The notes under the pieces are model-generated. The model was given only the letters and a program-made list of their open reading frames with translations. It was not told the origin of the DNA and made no database searches. A stretch of DNA of 31,285 bases from an uncultured Caulobacter sp. (GTDB lineage Bacteria; Pseudomonadota; Alphaproteobacteria; Caulobacterales; Caulobacteraceae), in assembly GCF_937900395.1 (NCBI RefSeq), contig NZ_CALCDX010000178.1:1-31285 (forward strand). Reading direction: 5' to 3'. The position numbers and the translations under genes were made by a program. This document shows, one piece after another, positions 7,662-14,249 of the stretch (position 1 is the first letter of the stretch; the number at the start of each line of letters is the position of its first letter).

Positions 7662-10600
7662 CTAGAACGACTTGCTGAGGCTCAGGTACCAGTAGCGGGC
7701 GTAGGGCTGGTAGACGGCCCCGAGATAGCCGTAGGTCCCCGAGGCCAGCGGCGGGTTCTCGTTCGTGATGTTATTGACGCCCAGGCGGATCTTGGAGCCT
7801 TCCAGCCGCCCCTTGCCGACCGCCCACTGGCCATAGAGGTTGCCGGTCACTTGGCTTTCGACCTGCCAGGGCGTGCCGTCGGTCGCCAGCAGCGAGGTGT
7901 CGTCCATCGAGGAGATGTACTTGGTGAAGGCGCCCACGGTCAGCTGCTCGTAGCGCCAGGTCAGCGAGGCCGAGACCTTGGTCTTGGGCGTGCCGTTCTG
8001 GCGCAGGAGGTCGCCGCCGCCGGTGATCGACGTGCCGGCGTTGATCTTGCCGGCCTGGCGAGCGGCGAGCAGTTCGGCGATCTCGGCCGAGGGCTGGCGG
8101 TAGAACTTGTTGAAGTGGGCGACATTGATGTCGGCGTCGAAGTCGCCAAACCGCGTGCCGTGCAGGCGCCAGTTGAGGCTGACGTCGAGGCCGCGGACGT
8201 CCTGCGGATTGAGGTTCTGGTACTGGTCCTTGACGTAGGTCACTTGGCCGACGGCGGCCAGACCCGTGCCGTTGGTGCGGGCGATGTCGTCGGCGGTGGG
8301 GGCCAGGCGGATGACATTGGGGTTGCTCGAGCCCTGGACGCGCAGCAGGTAGTCGAGGATCAGGGCGTTACCTTCGCCAAACACCCCGATAATGCCGTTC
8401 TGCTTGGTGTCCCAGACATCGACGGTCAGGGTGAACCGGCCCAGTTCACTCGGAATGAACTTCGGCTGCAAGACAAGACCGATCGACTGGCTTTCGGAGG
8501 TCTCGGCCTTCAGGTCGGGATTGCCGGCCCGCTGGGCGGTGGCGACGATCGAGGCCGAACAGGCGCTGAAGCTCGAGATCCGGCCGGCCCGCAGGTCGGC
8601 CTCGCAGAAGATGTAGTCGGTGCGGGTGTTGCCGCGGGTGACGATCGAGGAATTGACCTGCAGGAGGTTGGGGGCGCGGAAGCCCTTGGAATAAGAGCCG
8701 CGCACCCGCACGCCGTCGAAAAGGTCCCAGGCCAGGGCGACCTTGGGTTTGGCGACGTCGCCAAAGTCGCTGTAGTGCTCATATCGGCCGGCCAGCTGCA
8801 CCTCGACATTGCGCACCAGGGGCACGTTCATGTCCGGCGAGACCACCGGCACGGCCAGTTCCGCATAGGCCGAGGCGACCTTGCGCGAGCCCTTGGAGTC
8901 GGGGGTCGGACTGACGCCAAAGAGGTCCGAGGTCTGGACCTCGCCGGTCACCGCGTCGGTGAACTTGATCGTGCCGTCGACGCGGGCGTCGCGGTTGTCG
9001 CTGATCGTCTCGCGGCGCAGCTCGACGCCGGCCGCCAGGCCAAGGTCGCCGGCCGGCAGGGCCAGGAGGTCGGCCTTGGAGACCTTGAAGTCCCATTGGG
9101 CCAGGGTCGAGCGGCCCTTCAGGTAGGTCTTGACGCGGATGGCATCGAGGGCGGCCTTGGAGCTGGGCGTACCGTCGATCCCGGTCGGGTTGCTGGCGCT
9201 GCCGCCATTGAACGGGTTGTAGGCGTCGGGAGTCGACAGGGCGAGCTGCTTTTGCAGGGCTGTGGAGCTGACGCCGTCCTGGACGTCGGTGACGCCGGCC
9301 TCGGTGTAGAGCAGCGCGCTGTCCCAGCGGAAGCCGTAGGCATTGCCCTTCAGCCCGCCGAGCACCCGCACCTGCTTGCCCTTGACGTCGACATTGGTCG
9401 GGCCCAGGTCGCCGAACCGGTAATTGGTCAGGCTGACGGCGCGGCCTGACGCCGGAATGTTGAGGTTGGCCAGGCGGTTGGGATTGACGGTGCCGTCAGC
9501 GAAGGTCACCGGGCCGAACGGGTTCCAGTAGTTGGACGCGGGGATGGCGATCTTGGTCGAGCCGATCGTGAACACCCCGTCCTGCACGCTGTGGGTGTCG
9601 GAGATGTAGTAGCCAAGCTCCCCGTAGGCGGTGACGTCGTCGGTCAGGTCATAGCGCCAGGTGCTGAAGAGGTTGGTGCGGCGCATCTTGGGCATGACCG
9701 ACAGGCCATAGACCGATTGGGCGTCCGAGCGGGTGTCGCGGGCCGCGCCGGAGGTGGCGCGCGTGCCGGTGCCGATGCAGATGCCGCCGGCCAGCACCGA
9801 GCCGCACGAGCCGTCGGCGGTCGGCTGGATGTGGAAGACCCCGGCGGCGGTGGTCAGGTTGGTCGTGCCCTGGCGCACCGCGCCGGTCTGGCCGATCACC
9901 GTCAGGTCGGCCCACGGGCTGAGCGTGCTGCGGCGATCGAGCGTGTTTGAGCCGGCGAAGCTGGTGCCCGCGAACAGCGGGCGCTTGTCGCCGCTGGCGG
10001 TGTAGTCGAGGTCGGTCGACTTCAGCGCGCTGCGATAGGCGTAGTCGGCCGACAGGGTGACGTTGCCGCGCCCGTCCTTGAAGTTCTGGCCGACGGCGAA
10101 GTTGAGGTTGAAGTCACGCATCGACGTGCCTTCGGCGCCGCCGTAGCGCACTGTGACGGTCCCACCGTCGAGATCGTCGCGCAGCACGGTGTTGAGCACG
10201 CCGGCCACGGCGTCCGCGCCATAGAGGGCCGCGGCCCCGTCGCGCAGCACTTCCAGGCGCTGGATGCCCGAAACTGGCAGGGTGTTGGAGTTGGTGGTCA
10301 GCACCGGGGCGAGGTTGGAATCGGCCTGGGTGCCCGGCCAAGTGACGACCCGGCGGCCGTTGAGCAGCACTAGGGTGTTGCCGACGCCCAGGTCGCGCAG
10401 GTTGATCGAGCCGACGTCGCCGCGGGCGAAGTTGCTGCTGGTCGCGCCATTGGTGCTGTTGAAGGTGACATTGCCCATCTGCGGCACCGAGCGCAGCAGG
10501 TCATCGCCCGAGACCGCGCCGGTGGTGGCGATCTGGGCGGCGTCGACGACGGTGACCGGCACGGCGGCGGTGACCTTGGAGCCGGCGATCTGGGTGCCGA

Positions 10601-10748
10601 CGACGATCACCTCCTCGACGGTGGCGGCGTCCTGCGGCGGCGCGCTGGCCGGGGCTTGAGCCTGGGCGTGGGCCAGGCCCGCGCCCAAGAGGCTGGCGGC
10701 GCCGGTCAGGAGCAGCGCCCGGCTGGCGCGTTGGAAGCGATGGTTCAT
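7662..10748 (-). CDS. TonB-dependent outer-membrane receptor, probable peptide transporter
   Basis: A 1028-residue receptor with a signal peptide (MNHRFQRASRALLLTGAASL then LGAGLAHA), a TonB-box-like EEVIVVGTQIAGSK (about residues 45-58), a plug domain with DDLLRSVPQMGNV, LRDLGVGNTLVLLNGRRVV and IQRLEVLRDGAAALYGADA (plug end), then a long beta-barrel. It ends in ...YWYLSLSKSF, the terminal Phe expected of a BAM substrate. It has no STN domain, so it transports and does not signal through a sigma factor. Two loops carry paired cysteines (GSCGSVLAGGIC; FCEADLRAGRISSFSAC). The start ATG (10746-10748) has a strong GAGGGGG ribosome site. It lies between two exported amidohydrolase genes, so peptide uptake is the most likely function. 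The exact substrate cannot be read from sequence. Confidence 0.85.
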   Translation of the reverse strand: MNHRFQRASRALLLTGAASLLGAGLAHAQAQAPASAPPQDAATVEEVIVVGTQIAGSKVTAAVPVTVVDAAQIATTGAVSGDDLLRSVPQMGNVTFNSTNGATSSNFARGDVGSINLRDLGVGNTLVLLNGRRVVTWPGTQADSNLAPVLTTNSNTLPVSGIQRLEVLRDGAAALYGADAVAGVLNTVLRDDLDGGTVTVRYGGAEGTSMRDFNLNFAVGQNFKDGRGNVTLSADYAYRSALKSTDLDYTASGDKRPLFAGTSFAGSNTLDRRSTLSPWADLTVIGQTGAVRQGTTNLTTAAGVFHIQPTADGSCGSVLAGGICIGTGTRATSGAARDTRSDAQSVYGLSVMPKMRRTNLFSTWRYDLTDDVTAYGELGYYISDTHSVQDGVFTIGSTKIAIPASNYWNPFGPVTFADGTVNPNRLANLNIPASGRAVSLTNYRFGDLGPTNVDVKGKQVRVLGGLKGNAYGFRWDSALLYTEAGVTDVQDGVSSTALQKQLALSTPDAYNPFNGGSASNPTGIDGTPSSKAALDAIRVKTYLKGRSTLAQWDFKVSKADLLALPAGDLGLAAGVELRRETISDNRDARVDGTIKFTDAVTGEVQTSDLFGVSPTPDSKGSRKVASAYAELAVPVVSPDMNVPLVRNVEVQLAGRYEHYSDFGDVAKPKVALAWDLFDGVRVRGSYSKGFRAPNLLQVNSSIVTRGNTRTDYIFCEADLRAGRISSFSACSASIVATAQRAGNPDLKAETSESQSIGLVLQPKFIPSELGRFTLTVDVWDTKQNGIIGVFGEGNALILDYLLRVQGSSNPNVIRLAPTADDIARTNGTGLAAVGQVTYVKDQYQNLNPQDVRGLDVSLNWRLHGTRFGDFDADINVAHFNKFYRQPSAEIAELLAARQAGKINAGTSITGGGDLLRQNGTPKTKVSASLTWRYEQLTVGAFTKYISSMDDTSLLATDGTPWQVESQVTGNLYGQWAVGKGRLEGSKIRLGVNNITNENPPLASGTYGYLGAVYQPYARYWYLSLSKSF

Positions 10749-10851
10749 GATAACCCCCTCAGGTCTAGCGTGCGCCGCCGGCAGGCTTTCGCCGTTCTCG
10801 ATCGACAGCTTCTGAGACGGATGGGCGGGGCGTTGCCCCACCTGCCCTCGG

Positions 10852-10865
10852 CCAGAAAATCGCCG
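10852..10865 (-). promoter_or_regulatory. Candidate regulator site upstream of the TonB receptor
   Basis: CCAGAAAATCGCCG lies about 104-117 bases upstream of the receptor start. It resembles elements at similar distances upstream of the CIA30-amidohydrolase gene and the Lrp-family regulator gene. It could be an Lrp/AsnC operator; this is inference from similarity and position only. Confidence 0.25.
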
Positions 10866-10999
10866 TTTTTGTCGTTGCCTGGCTGCTGGGCGCCGATCGC
10901 CCACGAAGCGGGCGCCGCCCGCCACCGAAGCCCCACTAAACCGGTAGAGTTTGCGAGGCGCGGCAGTTTTTGGCGCAGCGGCGCCAGGGAAACTCAATT

Positions 11000-11027
11000 G
11001 CGCGGCGGGAGGCTCGGCCCGCCGCGC
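11000..11027 (-). terminator. Probable terminator after the CIA30-amidohydrolase gene
   Basis: A perfect 10-bp inverted repeat (GCGCGGCGGG at 11000-11009, CCCGCCGCGC at 11018-11027) with an eight-base loop lies 26 bases past the minus-strand stop. It is followed by AATTGAGTTTCCC, a weak T-tract. It probably ends the upstream transcript. Confidence 0.55.
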
Positions 11028-11052
11028 GCCGGACTGACGCTAGGTGCTGGCG

Positions 11053-12882
11053 CTAGTAGAAGCTGACGTTGTCGATCTCGAGCCACAGGGTCTCGCCGGC
11101 TGAGCGGCCGCCCATCAGCTCGACCTCGGTCAGGTCCTTGGCGGTCCATTCGCCCTTGCCGCGCGCGGCCGTAAGGGCCGAGAACGGGATCTCGACCGCG
11201 CGCCAGTCGGCCCCGGCGGTGAACGGCGCCGACCAGCGCCCGCTGGTCGTGGTGACGCCCAGCGCATAGGCGCCGTCGCCGCGCGCCTCGAAGCGCACGC
11301 CCTTGAAGGCGCTGGCGTCGACCGGCGTGATCGAGCCGCGGCTCAGGGGAATGATCACCCCGGCGCTGGGCTTGGCCTTGACCGCCATGCGGGCCGACAG
11401 CGACAGGGCCCGGCCTTGCGTCCCCCGAGCGATGGTCTGGCTGATCTCGACGGTGCGGTCCATGCCGCCATCCGGATCGTCGGTGCGCAGGGTGTCGAGG
11501 CTGGAGCGGCGGTCAGGGCGCTCGAAGTCGTCGATCAGGGCCTTGGCGGCGATGGTCGGCGGGCGGGTCGCCTGGTTGGCGGTCATCGGCGGCGCGCCGG
11601 GGCCATAGACCAGCTTGCCGTCGATCAACACCCGGTCGGTGTTGCGCACGTCGGCGATGGTCTTCCAGGGCTCGCCTTTGATCAAAACCAGATCGGCGCG
11701 CTGGCCAACCGCGATCGTCCCGCGATCGGCCGAAAGGTTCATCAGCCTGGCGCTGTCGGCGGTGCCGGCTATCAGCGCCTGGCTGGGCGTCAGGCCCGCA
11801 CGGACCAGGAGCTCCATCTCGTGCAGGGTCGAGGCGCCATGCGGCGTGCCCGGCATGCCCGCGTCGGTGCCCAGGCCCAGGGTGACGCCGGCGCCATGCA
11901 GGCGCTTGGCGTTGGCCAGGGCGAAGTCGAACTTGCGGAAGCTCTGGCGGTTCTTGGGATCGGCCGGGTCGCGGGCCGGCTCGCCAGGCTTGACCGGCTC
12001 GTAGACGGCCAGGGTCGGGGTGTCGGCCGTGCCGCCGGCCTTGATGACGGCCAGGGCCTCGTCGTCGATCAGCCGGTCCTGCAGGCTGTGGGTGATGACG
12101 TCGACCCCGGCCTTGCCGGCCACCGCGCCGCGCTCGACGGTGACGGTGTGGGTGAAGACCTTGAGGTTCTGCTTGTGGGCCTCCTCGACCAGCGCCGAAA
12201 GGGTCCAGCCATCCATGCTGGTGTTGTCGGGCGAGGAGCCGTAGCGCCAGCCGTCGGTGAAGGCCTTGATCAGGTCGGGCTTGTAGGGGGCCAGGGCCTG
12301 GATGGCGGCGCGCGCCGCCTCGGGGGTGTTGACCCACTTGGTGGTGGCGGTGTCGGCCCAGTCGGCCCCGTGGCCGCCGGGCGTGCTGACCCGGGCGGCG
12401 AAATTGACGTGTGGCGCGACCAGGGTCGAAAGCCAGGCCCGGCGCGGGGCGAAGGATTCGGGCGCGGCGTTGAAGTCGTTGACCGTGGTCACCCCGGCCG
12501 AAACGTAGGCCGTGGCGATCTGTGGGGTGGTGGCAGGAACCCCGCCGCCGGTCCAGTGGGTGTGAAGGTCAAAGAAGCCGGGCAACAGCGCCTGGCCCTT
12601 GGCGTCGATGACCTGGGCCCCGCGCGGGATCTTGACCTTAGGGCCGACGGCGGTGATACGGCCGTCCTCGATGACCACGGTGGCCGGGCGCGGCGGGGCG
12701 CCGGTGGCGTCGAAGACGATGGCCCCGACAATGACGACCGGGCGGGCGGCGCTGGCGGACGCCGAAGCGGCGGCGCGCGCCTGGACCGGCTGCGGAGCGA
12801 TCAGGCTCGCGCCGATCACCAGGGCCAGGGCCGAGGCCGCGCCCACGATCCGCCCTGCCCGGCCTTGCTTGGTCTTGCCCAT
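11053..12882 (-). CDS. Exported amidohydrolase with C-terminal CIA30-like domain
   Basis: A 609-residue protein with an Ala-rich signal peptide (about residues 1-37). The metal-dependent amidohydrolase barrel has all expected ligands: FFDLHTHW (His107, His109), DLIKAFTDGW (Lys206, probably carboxylated), FTHTVTVERG (His245), ITHSLQD (His265) and GLGTDAGM (Asp340). This set matches the binuclear imidazolonepropionase-like/dipeptidase group. From about residue 448 (LIDDFERPDR...) to the C-terminus there is a beta-rich domain like CIA30 or a galactose-binding fold, ending ETLWLEIDNVSFY. The second domain may bind a ligand or partner; its role is unknown. The ATG at 12880-12882 is chosen because it starts the signal sequence; the AGGAG upstream is 12 bases away, longer than usual. 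The gene follows the Lrp-family regulator on the same strand. Confidence 0.8.
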   Translation of the reverse strand: MGKTKQGRAGRIVGAASALALVIGASLIAPQPVQARAAASASASAARPVVIVGAIVFDATGAPPRPATVVIEDGRITAVGPKVKIPRGAQVIDAKGQALLPGFFDLHTHWTGGGVPATTPQIATAYVSAGVTTVNDFNAAPESFAPRRAWLSTLVAPHVNFAARVSTPGGHGADWADTATTKWVNTPEAARAAIQALAPYKPDLIKAFTDGWRYGSSPDNTSMDGWTLSALVEEAHKQNLKVFTHTVTVERGAVAGKAGVDVITHSLQDRLIDDEALAVIKAGGTADTPTLAVYEPVKPGEPARDPADPKNRQSFRKFDFALANAKRLHGAGVTLGLGTDAGMPGTPHGASTLHEMELLVRAGLTPSQALIAGTADSARLMNLSADRGTIAVGQRADLVLIKGEPWKTIADVRNTDRVLIDGKLVYGPGAPPMTANQATRPPTIAAKALIDDFERPDRRSSLDTLRTDDPDGGMDRTVEISQTIARGTQGRALSLSARMAVKAKPSAGVIIPLSRGSITPVDASAFKGVRFEARGDGAYALGVTTTSGRWSAPFTAGADWRAVEIPFSALTAARGKGEWTAKDLTEVELMGGRSAGETLWLEIDNVSFY

Positions 12883-12974
12883 CGCTCTTACCCGCTCCTG
12901 TTGCCTGGCGCGCCCCGGCGCCGGTGCTCTTAGACGGCGGACGCGGCGATCGCCCCACCGAAAAACTTGGGCGG

Positions 12975-12994
12975 GCGACCCCATTTTTTCTCGG
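12975..12994 (-). promoter_or_regulatory. Candidate regulator site upstream of the CIA30-amidohydrolase gene
   Basis: On the minus strand this reads CCGAGAAAAAATGGGGTCGC, about 93-112 bases before the start. It shares the CC-R-AGAAA...TCG pattern with elements upstream of the receptor and of the Lrp-family gene. Regulatory role is inferred. Confidence 0.22.
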
Positions 12995-13021
12995 TTGCGG
13001 GGGGCGCAGGCGCTTGCCCGC

Positions 13022-13492
13022 TCAGAGAGCGATCGGCACGGCGGTGGTGAACTTCATCTCCTCCATGGCGAAGGCGGAGCTGATGTCGAGCAGGCGCACG
13101 GCCTTGATCAGCCGGCGATAGACTCCGTCATAGGCGGCGATGTCCTTGACGCGCAGCTTCAGGAGATAATCGACCTCGCCGCTCATCCGGTAGAATTCGA
13201 CGACCTCGGGGATGGTGCGCACGGCCCCGGCGAAGGCGGCGAGCCATTCATCGCTGTGCTCGGCGGCGCGGACGGTGACGAAGACCACCATGGCCGAGCC
13301 GAGCTTGACCGGATCGACCAGGGCCACGCGCTTCAAGATATAGCCCTCGTCCTCCAGGCGCTTGAGGCGTCGCCAGCAGGCGTTCTGCGACAGGGCCACC
13401 GCCTCGGCCAGCTCGTTGACGGTCAGGGAGGCGTCTTCCTGGACGATCTCCAGGATACGCCGATCGATGCGATCCAGCCCGCCGTCCGCCAT
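13022..13492 (-). CDS. Lrp/AsnC family transcriptional regulator
   Basis: A 156-residue DNA-binding protein of the leucine-responsive/AsnC family. The N-terminal winged helix-turn-helix (about residues 6-55) shows LDRIDRRILEIVQEDASLTV, ELAEAVALSQNACWRRLKRL and EDEGYI, with the family's usual spacing. The C-terminal RAM/AsnC ligand domain reads VFVTVRAAEHSDEWLAAF, FYRMSGEVDYLLKLRVKDI and a conserved terminal strand. Members bind amino acids and form octamers. The start ATG (13490-13492) has a GGGAGGGG ribosome site. Its place upstream of peptidases, a TonB receptor and an amino-acid ABC transporter suggests it controls them in response to an amino acid. That control is inferred. Confidence 0.85.
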   Translation of the reverse strand: MADGGLDRIDRRILEIVQEDASLTVNELAEAVALSQNACWRRLKRLEDEGYILKRVALVDPVKLGSAMVVFVTVRAAEHSDEWLAAFAGAVRTIPEVVEFYRMSGEVDYLLKLRVKDIAAYDGVYRRLIKAVRLLDISSAFAMEEMKFTTAVPIAL

Positions 13493-13516
13493 AGCTCACC
13501 CCTCCCAAGTCCCAGC

Positions 13517-13906
13517 CTAGGAGCCGGAGACTTTCGCGCCGATCGGGCCACGTAAAGGATTTTCACCACCAACGGGGCGATTTCTTGGGATATTGCCCCA
13601 AGACGCAGCGAGCGCGCGAAGGCCGCGAATGACAGCCAAGCCTAGCGTCAGCGAGCCCGGCGCCCTACCTTCGGGCCATGGCCGCCCGCAAAGGCTCAGC
13701 CTTAAAGCGCCGTATGCAGGCTCGATAACTCCAGAGACTGTCTCCTTCCGCGCGTACTGAGCGACCAACAAGAATGTCGCGCTCACGCCAAGCATAAGCG
13801 CCATAAAGCCAGTCAGAAGCCAGCTTGACAGGCGGAACGACGCCAGCCCGATTGGAGAGACTGCGGCGAAAATACCGTCACGATCCGCCACCTTGTACAT
13901 TTTCAC
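13517..13906 (-). pseudogene. Remnant of a HlyD-family secretion adaptor
   Basis: An open frame of 129 codons from GTG 13906. Residues about 16-69 (SPIGLASFRLSSW, then LLTGFMALMLGVSATFLLVA, then QYARKETVSGVIEPAYGALRL) match the N-terminal membrane anchor and first periplasmic strand of HlyD/CvaA-type adaptors used by bacteriocin and toxin ABC exporters. After that the sequence loses the family pattern and continues as SLCGRPWPEGRAPGSL and similar low-complexity text. A normal adaptor is about 400 residues, so more than 80% is missing. No exporter ATPase is nearby. The 3' part overlaps the probable promoter region of the Lrp-family gene. I read it as a decayed gene, possibly not translated. 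Confidence 0.5.
13575..13602 (-). promoter_or_regulatory. Candidate autoregulatory operator upstream of the Lrp-family gene
   Basis: CTTGGG-ATATTGC-CCCAAG (13584-13602) is a 6-7-6 inverted repeat; next to it the minus strand reads CCCAAGAAATCGCCC (13575-13589). It lies 83-110 bases upstream of the regulator start. Its symmetry suits a dimeric regulator such as Lrp. Similar elements lie upstream of two other genes in the locus. Confidence 0.3.
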
Positions 13907-13914
13907 TTGGTATT

Positions 13915-14193
13915 TCAGAGGCTTGAGCTTTCTGTCCGTGAGCGTTGACGGTCGCCGAATGGCCCCAAATCGGCGCTCGGACGCGCAAAGATACCGTCAC
14001 ACCAATTCAGGCCGACTTTCGCGGTCTCCTCATGGTGAGCGCGGGGATTTCTCAAAGCCATGAAGGCGCCTGCGAAGAGGTTTAGGCGGCCTGACAATTC
14101 TCCGGCGCCCTCTACGTCTAGGCCAGCGGCCCGCTTTCGGTCTGCATGGCCTGCGTCGTCTTGCCAGGTCAACCCATTGAAGTTGTCGTCCAA
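13915..14193 (-). pseudogene. Remnant of a TIGR02391 (Ymh)-type protein
   Basis: A 92-codon frame whose middle, LFAGAFMALRNPRAHHEE (about residues 40-57), resembles the C-terminal signature of TIGR02391/Ymh-family proteins (M/L-F-x-GA-x-x-x-x-RNP-x-AH). These proteins are often found in mobile or defence-related contexts. The preceding part (DDNFNGLTWQDDAGHADRKR) may be a degraded version of the region before the signature, but the large N-terminal part of the family is absent. The sequence after the signature looks unrelated. With the adjacent secretion-adaptor fragment, it marks an old insertion or deletion scar between two functional blocks. The family call is tentative. Confidence 0.4.
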
Positions 14194-14249
14194 CTGTCAT
14201 GGGTGGTCGATAAGCAGGCCCGAGCTTTCCTTGGGCCATCACATCGGGC

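Larger units (their letters stand above)
10749..11052. other. Intergenic region upstream of the TonB receptor
   Basis: About 304 bases lie between the receptor start and the end of the upstream amidohydrolase gene. They contain the hairpin at 11000-11027, a GGGGCAACGCCCC dyad (10827-10839) and a CCAGAAAATCG element (10852-10862). No convincing sigma-70 promoter was recognised, though the receptor promoter must lie here. No gene was seen. Confidence 0.6.
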
